Below the pieces are notes generated by a model. It saw nothing but the letters and a program-made list of their open reading frames with translations, did not search any database and was not told where the DNA came from. This document shows positions 47,115-60,575 of a DNA stretch of 64,000 bases, one piece after another. How positions within the stretch are numbered: the first letter of the stretch is position 1; every line of letters begins with the position of its first letter. The translations under genes were made by a program, and so were the position numbers. Origin of the DNA: Armillaria gallica (lineage: Eukaryota > Basidiomycota > Agaricomycetes > Agaricales > Physalacriaceae); assembly GCA_037576215.1 (NCBI GenBank), contig JBANDB010000003.1, forward strand, positions 1,302,001-1,366,000. The letters are read 5' to 3'.

Positions 47115-47152
47115 TCCCAACTATCCCGTTTTATATTTCCCATATTCATAAA

Positions 47153-49258
47153 ATGCCCCTCGAAGAATACGTCGATCTCGCGCTCCAAGTTGACAAAACC
47201 GTATTGTTATGCTGTCTTAGCTTGGCCACCGTGTTTCTGCTGGCGCTCCAAGTTCGAAAGGCCTTAATCACTAGACAAAAGGTATTTGTTATATCAACTT
47301 CGTCTCGGTAAACGCTGATATCGTCTTAGCTGAAATCAATTCCTACTGTTGGGTCATCTGGTATTATCGGGTCATGGATAGACGCTTTCAAATTCACTTC
47401 TCACGCGAAGGAAATCGTCGAAGAAGGTCAGAGAATGGTGTGTATCGGTCTGTCTCACGATCTGTGACCTAACCCGTTGTGAATAGTATGGATCGATATT
47501 CAAAGTGCCCTTGCTCGACAGATGGACGGTTGTGGTCAGTGGAGCAGAGAAAATTAATGACATCCGAAAGTCTTCACTAGAAGAACTGGCTCACTTTGCC
47601 AAGATTCCTGAAGACGTGAGTGTTATGTGTTGTGCACGAATTATTGGGCTTATGACAACTAGATGGACTATGCTTTTGGTCGCTCTAACAGGGTGGACCC
47701 TTACCATGCAGATGTGTTACGAGGTGCCTTGACCCGCAATATCGCCACTCGCTTTGCGGACGTTCAGGATGAGATCGAAGCAGCTTTCAGGGACAACATA
47801 CGGATGACTGAAGGTGCTAAGACTAACGATATTTTTGAGTAACTCAGGCTGACGTTACTACAGATTGGGTTGAGGTACCTGCATACGAAACTATTTTGCA
47901 AATTGTATGCAGAACGAGCAACCGGATGTTTGTCGGGCTTCCTCTCTGTGAGTCACCTCTCCGTCTCGACTCTCGATACCATATAGATATAAACTCGTTC
48001 TTGAGGCCGCAACCCCGAATATATCACTCTCAATATCAACTACGCCATCCATGCTTTCGCTTGTGTTCGTATTATTAAGATGTTCCCTACGGTCCTGAAA
48101 ATGCAAGTCATTCTCACGCAATACTGTTCATAATGGCACTATAACTTCATACAATTAGGATTCTAAGTCCTATCTTCACGCCCCGCAGGCGTGCTATAGC
48201 CAAGGCAGAGAAATTCCTTGGCGATACCATTCGGGAACGAATGCACCAGCAGGATATCTATGGGAAAGATTGGCCGGGAAAACCAGTGAGGAAGTTTTGA
48301 TTTCATTCACCTTTTGTCTGACGCGACGGTAGAATGACCTCGTCTCGTGGCTGCTTGACGCAACTTATGGCGATGACAATAGGCGCTCAGTAAAGGATCA
48401 TTGTGATAAGGTGCTCTTGGTGAATATGGGAGCTATCCATACGACGTCTATGGTATGTCGGATTACGCATCACAGAGCTACAGCTGATTGCGTGCCTACA
48501 GACGTTCACTACTGCCCTGTATGCATTGGCTACACACCCTGAGTATGCTGAAGTTCTTCGTGACGAAGTGGAATCTATCATCTACGAAGAAGGTTGTACG
48601 AAATCTGCAATGGGAAAGATGATCAAGCTTGACAGCTTTGTGAAGGAAGTGCAGAGATTGTATGGCAACCCAAGCGTCTGTGAGTCGTAGATCTGTTCAT
48701 TACATCAATACCTTCTGACGATTGGGTGCAGTCGGAATGCCGCGTAAAACTCTTAAGGACTTTGTATTTTCAGACGGGACGGTCGTTCCCGCTGGAGTTC
48801 ACATCGTTGTGGCGTCTCTGTCCACGCATACAGATGAAGTACTTATAAGTTTTTTTTTAACCCTGACGGTCCCTCTCATCATTTTCCTATGCAGGACAAC
48901 TACGAGGACCCATTAGAATTCAAGCCATGGAGGTTCTCTGAAAAAGGAACACAAGAAGGCGAAGGCATTCACCAGTACGACATGGCCACATTGAGTCTGG
49001 ATTTCGTCTTCTTTGGCAACGGGCGGCCAGCATGGTGCGTACAGGTCAAACTCTCTGAAATCTCCTCAGGTCGACATATTTGTGTGCAGTCCGGGACGGT
49101 TCTTCGCTGTCAACGAGTTGAAAGCTCTCATGTCCTACGTTCTCCTGAACTTTGACGTGAAGCTTGACAAGTTCCCCACGTCAGTGTGGATTGCTGGAAT
49201 TCAGATGCCAAATCAGAGCAGCAAGGTGTTGTTCAGGAAGCGCGTACGTACCCCGTGA
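47153..49258 (+). CDS. Cytochrome P450 monooxygenase, copy B
   Basis: Twelve exons align one to one with copy A. The start MPLEEYVDLALQVDK leads into a hydrophobic anchor (SLATVFLLALQV). The protein shows NMGAIHTTSM in the I helix, ExxR in KEVQRL, PLEFKPWRFSE, and a heme loop FGNGRPACPGRFFA whose Cys codon is split by the last intron. This loop fits the P450 signature (Pro at the position usually basic). Intron 3 has a normal GTGAGT donor (47616); intron 6 begins GC (48103) in both copies. There are no stops. It probably works in the ER membrane with a P450 reductase on an unknown substrate. Substitutions from copy A are frequent in exons 4-8, so the pair has had time to diverge. Of the two, this copy looks the more likely to be functional. 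Confidence 0.9.
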
Positions 49259-49462
49259 AAGTGACGATCAATGCAGTTGAGCGTTGAAGAGTTAAGAAAC
49301 AGTGGCTATGTCGTTCCAGTACCAGTATGAATGTATGATGTATCCTGTGCGTAGGAATTAATGTGTGTCTATCGGTTGTGATTATGTTATGGACCATTCA
49401 TTCCGAACAGGTATGCTAAAACATGGACAGTCGATGAAGTGGTGGGCCACCGCGGGGCGTGG

Positions 49463-49477
49463 CAGGTTCGAGTCCTG
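49463..49477 (+). other. tRNA-like T-arm / B box, plus strand
   Basis: CAGGTTCGAGTCCTG forms a 4-bp stem with a TTCGAGT loop and contains a B box. It points towards the minus-strand T-arm of the same tail (about 60608 here, 12942 in copy A). No complete tRNA fold is found. In copy A this motif is mutated and sits at the edge of the MITE at 12483. Confidence 0.45.
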
Positions 49478-49659
49478 TGTGACCAAGGGATGGGACATCC
49501 TAAAAGAACACTTCTAGTCTCACGAGTCCACCGGACCGTGCTGCCATATGTTTATCGGAAAGCGGGTGATCCTTACACATGAAGGGAGCATACAACTTGA
49601 AGACACTTAGCACACCAAGCATCGATTTAATATACTTAAAGACTCGCACGGTTCCTTTA

Positions 49660-49800
49660 ATACCCGGGTGCACCCGCGTACAGACCCGGGTCCGAGTCAT
49701 CAAAAAGAATCAAACTTGGACCCGCAGACCTGCGGGTTCAGGTCAGAAAACGGGACCGAGTCAAGACCTCGAGCTACGGGTCTACCCGTGGGTAACCTGC
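49660..49800. repeat. Left subterminal ACCCGGGT repeats of hAT-2
   Basis: Words such as ACCCGGGTG, GACCCGGGTC, GACCCGCAG, CGGGTTCAGG and ACCCGTGGGT crowd this stretch. The right end (60440-60565) holds ACCTGGGTCC, CACCTGGGTGC and GACGGGTG. These are likely transposase-binding sites. Confidence 0.5.
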
Positions 49801-49870
49801 CAATGACCTGTGGAGAACTCGTGCTCAATTTACATAGTTAGAGATGTCTTACTACATGAATATACTACAA

Positions 49871-50588
49871 TTAATCCTCCTCTACAATAGTGGCTACTAC
49901 CTTCTTTCCCCTGTTATTAGGTCTTTTCGATTTGTTGTTAAAGAATTCTGTGAGTTCATTGTCGTCCACCAGGCCAGGGTACTTGATCCAGGAATTGAGG
50001 ACCGTCTGGGCAATTGTTGATTCCGCAGAAAGATTGTGACGCCGTTTAGTCACATTGAGCCCACCGTGAGAGAAAAGACGCTCAACATTGGTAGACATAG
50101 CTATTTAGATATCATTAGATCATAGAAGGCATGCCAAAAATTAGGAGCAACTCACCCGGTGCGGACAAGAAATCCAAAGCCATTTGAGCCAGAGCACCTT
50201 TCGGTGTAACAGTACTGACTCTTCCAGAACCGTCGCAGGGATCCAATAAACTTGTCCAGTAGTGAAGGGGGTTGTCAAGGTCCTCAATGACAGGATCACG
50301 GAGATATTTCTTGAGCGGGTCTGCATCATTGTTGCGGCGGCGCTTCTTGAAATAATCGGCCAGCAAATCGTCATCATCCGTAACGGCAGTGGACTGAAAA
50401 TGTACAGAATGTCAGTGAGTGCATCAGAAAGATGATCTAACGTACATGCGTTTCAGTGTTGATAGGAGAAGGGGCTGGCTTGTAATATTTCTTCCAGACT
50501 TCATGGACAATCTTCAAGCACCGTTCGATCCACTCAGGTTCCCAATTCTGGTCACGGAAGTATTCCATTTTGAATGACAGGTGCATGA
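49871..50588 (-). pseudogene. hAT transposase, C-terminal exons
   Basis: Minus-strand exons are 50588-50446, 50393-50156 and 50100-49871. They read MHLSFKMEYFRDQNW and HEVWKKYYKP; DDDLLADYFKKRRRNND and GALAQMALDFLSAP; then MSTNVERLFSHGG, KRRHNLSAEST and TVLNSW. This is the hAT dimerisation region, with introns at the same places as in the transposase at 4190-5309. The N-terminal half is not seen, so this copy is truncated or its other exons are too decayed to read. It lies just inside the left end of hAT-2 and most likely belongs to it. Confidence 0.75.
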
Positions 50589-50599
50589 CTATCAAGACA

Positions 50600-51320
50600 T
50601 ATTAGTGGTGAGTCTCCAATGGAAGAGATACTTACTCATAGTCATACAGTACATATAACCCAGGCTAGCTTAAATAAAGGTCAATGCGTGCCACCTATAA
50701 CCCATCACCAACTTACTTTGTATTGGAAAAATTGCTGTCCCACAATGTTCGACACTGAAAACAATAGATTAAAGCAGGATCGTTATAGATATGAACAATG
50801 TATGTGCACACTACAGGTCTGCACATGGTGAGACGGGAAAAAAAGACAAGAAGAGAAGATATAGAAGTCGACCTAAGCAGAGTAGCACTCATTCGACGTC
50901 AACTGGGGCTCAGGAAACAAATATGACATATTTTGAAGGCGTAGATTTGATTAGGCTGCGCATAAATACATTATACAACATAGATGATTAACACTGCAAA
51001 AACAGAGCAAGCACATAAGCATCAACTCGGTTGAAGAATTCAGAAAGGAACGGAAACTCACTTTCATATCTGTTCCAGCAAAGCCCCCCTCAGAGCTGCA
51101 AGTATGGAAGACGACAGATCAATGCAGAAAAAAACTGCTGATGAAACGTCAAGCAGATGACCCGATCCATGCAGGTCAAAGCCAGGATGGACAGGGATAG
51201 ACGTCTTCATCAGCGGTTGATTTATGGGTGTAGGCCAAACCAGACCTAACTAGGACTCAAACAAGTGTAAATATGACCTAATTATCTGCAAACAGCCCAT
51301 TATAGTATTGATATCCCACC
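50600..51320. other. No gene seen
   Basis: Short overlapping frames only. The stretch lies between the hAT transposase remnant and the divergent start of the exonuclease gene. It may hold decayed upstream exons of the transposase and a shared promoter region. Confidence 0.35.
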
Positions 51321-51368
51321 CTATTTAATTTTCGGTCTGCCTTCTTGACCATCATCAAATCTGTGCAT

Positions 51369-54300
51369 ATGGCTGATAACGAACCACCAAACAAACCAGC
51401 CCCCATCCAAGATCAGCCAATTAAGCGACGCGGTCAGAAGAAAGGGTCCAAAAATGCTCCCGATGCTGGGAAAGGCTTGTATGGAAGGTGGCCAGTGGGG
51501 TGACCTCGGAAAGTGCCAAAAGATGTTCATACAAGCTTGCCAGGTATGTTAATAATTATCCCAGATGTTGTAAAGTAGATTGTCTTATTATGTGAACAGG
51601 CACTGTTTTGAGCATTGATGCTCAATCTAACACTACCAACACTGCCTCCCAAAATAATGCTGTCTCCAAAAATCCGGCCAGAATCACAGTCGAGTCCAAT
51701 GCTGAAGCCATGCAAGGTATTCCCATAAATATGCGATCCAGTATAACACCAGACGCGCCAAATCCTGTCAAAACAAAGTCAAAATCAAAAATTCCTACTT
51801 GGGGGGGAAGAAAAAGTCTTCAGCATGTTACAGGTAAGCTTTGAGCCTTAAAATCATACCACTCATTTCAAGCTCATCCTTCCTTGCTACAGATCTTGTT
51901 TCTTCTTCAATTTCAAGGCTTTCAGCAAAGTTATCCTCCTCATTCAGAAGTCACAGCGCAAGCCATAAGGTTTCCGTTTAAATTGCTTTGAGTGGTGTTC
52001 AATATATATTTGTCATGCAGGATCATCAACACCAGTTCCAGAGACCAATAAGTGGTCATCTTTCGGGTCTAGCCAAGCTTCATGGAATGATTCTGCGGAG
52101 TCAATGGTCCTCAATAATTTAGAATCCTTTGAAATATTCTCTTGTAAGTTCCAATCATTGCTTCTCACTATTATTACTTATCTATTGGTGTACTGTAGAG
52201 TTCCCTGAAACTCCGGCTACTGTGAGAGCAGACTCAACCGAGCAGACCACACAAAATGACTGCTCAGAAGTTGAAGACAATGGTATGTATTACACTTTGT
52301 TTAATCTTTGCCAACACGATGAGCTAATTAGACAGTAGACTTGCTTACAAATAATCTCATGGACCAGTCTGAAGTCAACGATGGTCTGGATGGTGACCAT
52401 GATGATGGCCATGGTAAACACGACAATGATTCTGAGCTTGATGATGACTTTCCGGAGGATGAATTTGATGACTGGGAAGATGATGAGAGTGCCCAACATG
52501 GTTGCAATTTAGCACAGCATGTCGACGATGTTGTTGGCTCTGCACCAACTACCATGGCAACTGGAGGCTCTGCTCCTTTGCAAGGCCACAACCCAAGCTG
52601 AAGGGGTGGGCCAGGGAAATCTCGTGCATCTATACCTGCATGGATTGAGGTATACTATGCTGATCTTATTGTTACTTTGGAGACGGAGATCAAGAAAAAC
52701 CCATCACAACGCCCTAGCTGTTACAATAGGGGCTCTTTCTTTGTCCGGGGCAAAAAGCCGGTTTTTGCTACAGATCACATACTTCAATTATACCCCTACA
52801 TGTTCTACTTACCAGATTTCTTTGTATGGCTTCCACATCTCTTTGTCTCCAAGATCTCCTGCCCTGCATGTCTTGCGGCAAAATGCACCCGCAAAAAGGG
52901 AAAGACAGTCAACCTTCATTTGCACAGCTGGGTTAAAAGCCCATGCTGTATCATTGACCTTGACTCTAATATCTGGCTAGCTGGTCGACATTACCACTGC
53001 GACCATCCCAAGTGTAAAAAAACATATCAAGGGTGGTCACCAGCGATACTCAAAGTTCTACTAAAATGGCTGACAGACAAATTCCCATTTCATCTGATCC
53101 ACCGCAGCAGCCCATCAGATTGTCTCATTGCTCTTCTATGATCATCCTTTCAACATGGTGTTGGACTGTCCCCGTTTGCCAAAATGATTCAGCTTTTCTA
53201 TGTACGAAAATACGAGCAACTTCATGTTCAATACCTCAAGATGGTTTCGTCCTGTATATTAACCAGCAAGATAGAATCAGCAATGTTGGTCAAGCATAAA
53301 CCCTTCGGGATGTGGGACGACATTGAGGGATATGCTGGTTTTGTGCCATCTCACAACTACTTCGTTAGTTTTTACAATATGCTCATTGAGAAGCATGCTT
53401 GGGAATTAGATCAGCATATGGCTATGCTTCCAGCTCGTATCCTTTGTATTGACCACAGTCATAAGGTTAGTTGCAATGTCTCTGGCCAAATTTCATAATA
53501 GTTAACTGAAATATATCAGGTACCAAAACATCTAGGCAAAGTGAACGGTGTTCCTGTTTTTGGAGCCCTTCATACTGTTGTAAATGAATTTGGAGAAGTT
53601 CACACCATGACACTCATGCCTACCAAAGCACAGGATCAGTTCATGCCTGCATTATCAGAGATTGCTAACTCTCTGAAGAAGTATGGCTACGGTGACATCG
53701 AGCTTGTATATACTGATAATGTTCATGCCAACAAGCCTGAACTTGAAAGAGTATTTCCCTCCCTTCTTCGGGATGTCTCACCAGTTCCAACCATGACTGC
53801 TCCATTGGTCATACCAGACAAGTGGAAAGAGCACATATATATCCTCTCATCTGCATACCAGGTCAACAACTTCTTCAATATCATCATGGAGGATCTTGCC
53901 CATCTTGCTGAGGATGCTACTCTATCATTTCCCTTCGATATGGAATGGTCCATTGATCAAAGCCAAGGAATCCAAGGACGTGTGGCATTGATTCAACTTA
54001 TATATACTAATCACATCTATCTTCTACTGGTATGCTTGATTCTGTAGTCTCTTGATAGATAGACTCATCCTTATACAGCTCCAGTCATACCTTGATAGTG
54101 AGGGATACTTGCATCATCTTCCCCACACTCTTCTTGCGTTTCTCCGATCTCCATGTCTTTTCAAAGTTGGAGTCCATGTACAAGCTGATTTGACTTGGCT
54201 ATTCAATGACTGTGGTTTTCCAAAGAACGCTCAGCCTTTCATTGGTGCTCTGGAACTTGGACAGCTAGCAAAGGACAGAAACTTGGTTGACCAGGCCAAC

Positions 54301-57300
54301 ATTAGCCTCACAGACCTCACTGCCAAAATTCTAGAACGTAATCTTCCCAAGGATGACAGTATTTGAGTTAGTACAGCATGGGATAATCCGGTGTTGACAC
54401 CGGAGCAAGAGATGTATGCTGCACTCGATGTTTTTGCCATCCATTCCATCTATGATACTTTCACACACCTTCCCATTGGCGGTCCCGTAACAAATGTAAC
54501 AGTTGGGGGAACCATCATCAAGCTTCTCTCCTGTGATCAATGTTCCACCATCGCATATGGTATCATTGCCCCCAATAGACCAGCCAAGTTTGCTGATGTC
54601 AATGTCTCGAAGACATGAACTGTAGTCAATGTGACTTGGGTCCTTGCTTCAGGGTATCTCATGCAGGCCGAGCTCTCTTCATCATGCAATGAAGTCCCGT
54701 TATCCTCATTTGGGACTACATGTCCATTTCAGATTATTTGCTGCACTCGGGATCTGCATATATGTACTGGAAAGGATGTTGCAGAGGCACAACTGGCAGG
54801 AAATATTACAGAGACTTTACCATGCTCCCCAGATTTCACATCACCACCTTCCAACTCTTATACGTTGACTGGTGATCCTATCACCTCAGAAAATCCTGCA
54901 GATCATACGCCAACATATAGCAAAGGCTTGGTAGACAATGGAGAAGATTATGACCCCGAATTCGAGACCAGGGTTGATGAAGCTAAACGGGATTCACAGC
55001 ATGAAAACACATCACTGGAAGAACTTCTTCTGTTCATTCTTGGTGATGAGTGTGTTCATTCTCAAGTTCTGGGAGATACATGGCATCTCATGGATATGTT
55101 TAAGATATCAGTACATCATGGGCTTCGCTGCACTTTCACACGTGCACTCCAAGATGCTCTGTATATGCATGATCCAGACGACAAGCTGAACATTACAGAA
55201 GTTCTTGCACAGGAGGGGATCACATATGAGCATAAAATTTTGTGGAGCTCTGACTGGGTCTGGAAGAGAGTGAAACGCTACATTCCTGCACCTGAGATTC
55301 TTTACCCTCGGGTGTCAGCCATCTTTCAAAAGTATGGTCCTCTGCTGGATGCGACAACTGGACAGCCCCTTTTTAATGATGCTGCATGGGAGGTGGCTAG
55401 ACGCATCTTGGAGAATATTCAGTTGGGCTATTATTCAGATCCACCGGGTGTTATACTGTATCGCTCAAACGGAGTTGATTCAAATGGTCTGGCACTGTAC
55501 CAGTGCCTGTGGGGAACCAACAACATTGAGGGTGGGGTTCACCAGAACATCGCAAAGTGTTTCGGCTCTTATAACACATTGCCTCAGTTTGCAGTCAATC
55601 TCATTCGTGATTACTGCTATACACATAATATAAACATGAGTTACTCACTAATATGTACAGGCTTTATGCTCAAGCTATTCTCTGACAGGTTGGAACAAAA
55701 AACCGACTTCAACACATGGTTTATGACTCTTATGACATTTGGACGTGCAATCGCCTTGTCTCTCTCATTGATCAAACAGAGCATGTCTTCAAATCCCCAT
55801 CAAAGCTTCGCCATTGCATCACAGGATGGGTAAACGGTAATGACTATGAACCTGCAATAGAATCCTTTGGAATTCTTCCTCTCTCAGTACCGGTACAAGA
55901 GAAACTTGGAATGTTGCCTTACCATCATGATTTCACTAAAAATTCACATATGCACCATGCCCAGCTTGCCCATCACCAAGGCACCCATATCGCAATACTC
56001 CCTATCCATACATCTGAAGAGCGAGCCGTGTTTTGTGCAATTGTCAAATGGCCAAATAGTGAGTTTGCTAAGCTAGGAAAGCCAAACTGGATAACTGTCG
56101 CTTGCCAGTGGATGAACTACACTGATGGACACAAGGTCTTCTATAAGGTGAGTCAGCAAAGCACGCATATCAGAGGTGGACTCACGGTGTTGCCAGTTAC
56201 CGGTGATATGCCGTCTACACGTTCACACCTAGATTTTGCGATTTTATAATAATACTATTGCATATCTATCTTACATTAGTGATACTTAGAGGACTATAGC
56301 TGAGGCTTCGAGCTGATAGTTAGACTAGTATGCGACTAGTAGAGCCAGGACTTAGATGCGATACCACTAGTGGGTTAAATCTACCAGCCAGTCATACTAG
56401 TGACTTGAATGCTAACAGGGCTAAGTGAATACGGCCACTAGTGGACAAGTAACGCGACTAGCACACCAAACAAGAAGCAGAGGACACAAATCTCATGAAG
56501 TTCGGTCACTAGCGAGCCGCTCTGGGCATAAACGCTTAAGTCAGGTTAACTAGTCACGCGGCAATCTCGAAACAGAACTTAGAAATGAATTAGCAACGGG
56601 TTAACCTTGCGGCAGATCCGACGAGTGCGATACAGATCCATTGCGATCGGTGCTAGTATAGCCAGGCTGCGCCTTCGATCACGATCGACAGCTGTTACAG
56701 GCATGCTCGCCTGGCTAGTCATTTATCCTTGGCACTAGTGGAGCGTCGCTGGGCCCAGGACACGGAATACAACCGCTAGCGGAGCTCCTAGGCTCACTAG
56801 TCAGCAAGCGATCGTTTCTAGACCGACTATTGCGTGATTATTCACCATTATTCGTGACTAGCCAAGAAATCCTTATCAATAATACCCCTCTAGTCAGTTA
56901 TTTATATCTCGATCGTACCTTGTTTGTCAGTATATAAGTAGTAGAATAGGCGCACATGCGGCTCAGGCAAGCCATCCCCGCAATTGTGACCTACTAGTCA
57001 GTATCTAGTGCCCCAATTAAAGGCTTTTGTGCTTAACCTCAACGAAGCGGCTACTAGTCGCTAAGTTACCCATAGCATTGAGTGAATAGAAGTATCTTAG
57101 AGTAATCTTTTGTGTCCTGCAAAGGCCAAGAGTGTTTCGAAGTTAGTTCAAGCAAGTTCTCGAAGTTTAAAGTATTATTCTTAGGCCAAGAGCGCCACTA
57201 GTCTGCCTAGAAAGCGACTAGTCAAGTGTTTATTCACTTGTAAGACATTACAGGGCCAAGAGAGCCACTAGTTCGAAGCAGTCCCAGTCAGAGCGAGCGC

Positions 57301-58258
57301 AGTAGCTCAAGTCGAGTCACTATTCATCCAATTGTGTCTTACAAACCCCACTAGTGCGAGTAGTACGCTTGTATAGCTCACTAGTAACGAAATAAAACGT
57401 CTTTAAACAACTTTCCTTGGTTATTGAAGTCTGCAGAGTGCTTCTATCGTACTCGAAACGCCTGAATTCAATACATTGGTGATAAGTGTAGAGTTAGTGA
57501 TTGGTTTAGTGTTGTTGGTGTTCATTGCCAGCCTCTAGTCCATTTGCCACTCGCCATTACCGAGCACATCATCTGGAGCCCACCCGGAACATCTGAAGAA
57601 TTATTTCAAGGCGTGGTCTGAGCATCGAAATGAGGACAATTGTGTTGAGCTGAACAAAGCAACTCTCACACACCTGAAATCCCTCTTGCACGTATCACCC
57701 GTGGCATCCAAATCTCTCCCAAAGATCAACACTGAACCTAAGAAGACTTTAGATCAGCAGATTGACCAAAGTCGACAAGTCACTGCTGGGCCAATGTCTC
57801 CATACACTTCAGATTCCAATATCATGCAATGGACTTACAACCAATTGCTCAGTGACCATAGTGGATGCCAATTTGCTATCCAACTCGAATATGGAGCCTG
57901 GGGATTGACATCAATGTTGGCATCAAGGACATCTGCTGATCCAAATGGCATGCTGCCTACTATAGGCAAAGGAAAACAGCATGCAGATGATCCACCAGGT
58001 GCACCACCACAGACAAAGAAACAGCGAGCACGAATATGCTGGACATGCAAGAAAGACACTTGTCAGGGAGCATTCAACAGCCAGCCTTGTCAGTTTTCAG
58101 GTGCAGGCAGTAGCAGTTCCATGCATGGTGTGCCGCCAGCACAGGCAGCATCGTTGTCATCTGGTGGTTTGAGGCAGAGTACAATTGATGGAATCTTCGG
58201 CCATTCAACCGCTTCTGGAAGTTCTGATGGAACCACAAGGGGTAGTTACTACTGTTGA
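51369..58258 (+). pseudogene. DUF6729-like / RNase H-like / 3'-5' exonuclease protein
   Basis: The N-terminus (MADNEPPNKPAPI, then IKRRGQKKGSKNAP) is basic with a GRPRK-type AT-hook whose Arg codon is now TGA (51501). Acidic exons follow. At about 52600-53140 lies a zinc-binding, DUF6729-like module (FFVWLPHLFVSKISCPACL, HLHSW, CDHPKC). From 53140 to 53960 comes an RNase H/DDE-like part (ARILCIDHSHK, HLGKVNGVPVFGALH, LVYTDNVHANKPELERVFP). Then a DEDD exonuclease: FDMEW (Exo I), VHVQADLTWLFND (Exo II), YAALDVFAIHSIYDTF (Exo III). Then YRSNGVDSNGLALYQC and GTNNIEGGVHQNIAKCFGSY, and a Cys-rich C-terminus (RICWTCKKDTCQGAFN). Stops at 51501, 52599, 53139, 54364 and 54616 are all TGA, and LTR2 splits the gene at 56204. 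The family assignment is from memory. A nuclease or transposition role is inferred. Confidence 0.75.
56204..57571. mobile_element. LTR2, second copy (1368 bp) inside the exonuclease gene
   Basis: It begins TGATATGCCGTC and ends CGAGCACATCA, the same length as 28771-30138. It separates the exon ending HKVFYK from the one beginning AHPEHLKNYFKAWSEH, and lies just after a GTGAGT donor, so it landed in or next to an intron. The distal half is almost identical to the other copy, the proximal half clearly diverged. Confidence 0.75.
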
Positions 58259-58259
58259 T

Positions 58260-60240
58260 CCGAGCTGTCTTTCAGATAAGATCCCTATCCTTCCAGCGCA
58301 ATGTACAGCGAGGAAATAGTACTCCCTCTCCTCCCCCTTCAAATTAATTTGCTTCCGCATGAAACCCTACACCTATAAATCAAGTGCTGGTGCTGCAGAC
58401 CATAGACCATGCCATGAGTATCCATCTCAGTCTCTTCCATCACCTCTCCTCTTTTCCAGCGTCTACCTGCCCTTTGCTTTCTACCTACCCTCTGTTTTCA
58501 TCCTGTCATCACCCAGGACACTACCTTTGAAGGCCTTGCAGCCTGCCTAAGTTGTTGTGCCAATGATTTTCAAATGGTGAAGTATGTCAGACCTCGCGAG
58601 CCTGTTGCAGGTACAATTAATGCCTTTTTCTTTAGACAGCTGACGATCCTTGGAGTCGCCAAGGTGGTAGGATGCCCGCAATAAGGATTCATTAAATGGA
58701 GATGACAAAGAAGATGGCGACGATGACAGTGGCGATGACAACAGGAGACCTCAACAGTGACAGAGAGACATGATAAATGATGGGGTAGGGCTGGGGAGTA
58801 GTGACGAGCATGCTGGCACAGGCCAAGTAGGTTTCCTCATCTTTTCTTAGTTGAACATTCACTGACTTATGGAAGTTTTCAGCACCACGTGATACTCCCA
58901 AACAATGACCTCATATGATGACTATCAACTATGACAACGTCCACGATCATCTTCACCAGCCACTGCCCCCAAAACTGGAACCATCCCCATCCCTCCTCAC
59001 ATCCAACATCCCCCACTTTGACATCGGGGCCAATCGCCCACGCACGGTGAATTTTCATATGCCAACAATCACAGACATCGCAGAGGATTCAAAATTGAGT
59101 ACCATCTGCATGCACAGGATGGGAACAAGCTTAGAGCAACTGGAACTATGATGATGACAAACAGGGCAACAGTGACACTGGCGAGAGTGATGGGAACACT
59201 TTGAAGATGAAGGAGGGCCGTTGTAGTGGATAAGGATACTAAGGCATAGGCACCATCAAAGGAGGACATGCTGTGAAGGGTGTAGGAGGACGGAAAGGTA
59301 TGAGCAGGAGGGTGGGAGTGAGATCGGCCCACTGACATCTGATGACACCAGCGACATTGACGTCCATCTGGGCATCAATTCTCCTTTCCAGTATGCAATG
59401 GACAACACCAAGACAAAGGCAACACAAGCACTGATGGCCCCGCTGCTGTCATCCCAAGCAAATCTTCTCTGAATAAGTGCGTATTTTGTTCCGTTGACGT
59501 TGTGCCTGTTTTGACCATTGTATGAGGGCATTCGTTGATCGTGATCTACAAAATCACATACCACTCCTTCTACCTCCCCATCACCCTCACCATGTACATG
59601 TTCTACAACCCACAATCCTACCCATCTAGAAATCAAACTATCAGGCTCTACGCCCTTGCCAAATTCATCCTCATCCCTCCAGATCCAAGATGACTTTCTT
59701 GACTTTTCTGGCATGCCCGAGCAGATCAGCAAAATCGCCACAGATATCCTCGATATTTCGTTTGCTTGATGCTGGTTCCCTTACTTGTTGTGAGGCCTGA
59801 GTTTATGGAGGATTTGCCAGTACTTACTCTGCAAGATTTGCCCTGAGCCGACGGCAACTTCATCAATGCTGCGTACATGATTATATAGGCCTTTCATCTC
59901 AATTACAATGTGTCATGGCCAACATCTTGAAGACGACCAACCTCCCCTCTGTTTGCTCGTGCCAACTGCAACATATGTCCCAGTCTCGAGCTGTGTTACT
60001 ATCATGCAGCAGCGCAGGCCGATATTCGACTGGAAACTGTCATGAAAAGACAGATCAGAAGCAGAACCAGTGTCGACTCATAGAAGAACTGCCAGCTGGC
60101 TGTTCCATCATGGCCCTCATGCAACACCTGGCCTGGTGGCTTGACTTGAATCATTTGGTTCATTTCATACATCGCTGTAAGCCATGCCTTCAATTTGATT
60201 TCGTAAACTAATCTGCAATGAACTATAGTCATCAAGCCAC
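58260..60240. other. hAT-2 right interior, no secure gene
   Basis: Protein-like patches appear on the plus strand (for example DDFLDFSGMPEQISKIATDI near 59690) and a 161-residue frame on the minus strand (59256-59741), but no reading can be chained or recognised. It may contain a decayed second gene of the element. Confidence 0.3.
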
Positions 60241-60439
60241 TCTTTTCTTTTGTTCTATATCTCCCAACTGGAAGATGTTGAGCGAAGAACTCAGTATATA
60301 TTTAGACTCATAATGTCATGTGACTTCAGAGATCTCACAATCAATTGTATTGCATCTGTTTCATTGTAATTTTACATGATCCGTTGTGTAAATTAGCTTA
60401 TATATTCTACAATTTCTTACTCTTTGCTTGTAAGGACCC

Positions 60440-60575
60440 ATGAACGATCCGCAACCTGTACCTGCAGGACCTGGGTCCTGTAGCACCTGGGTGCAGGTAC
60501 GGGTGATGGGTGCTATGATTCAGGTGACAAGACCTGGCAGGACGGGTGTGGGTGCACCCAGGTAGGGAACCGTGC
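60440..60575. repeat. Right subterminal ACCTGGGT repeats of hAT-2
   Basis: ACCTGCAGG, ACCTGGGTCC, CACCTGGGTGC, GTACGGGTG and GACGGGTGTGGGTG crowd the last 140 bp before the right terminus and mirror the left end. Confidence 0.5.

Noticed and set aside
52599..54618. TGA codons within the exonuclease gene as selenocysteine or programmed readthrough.
   Set aside because: The same TGA-for-CGA pattern occurs in unrelated elements nearby, with TAG-for-CAG in the Helitron. Decay by deamination is simpler.
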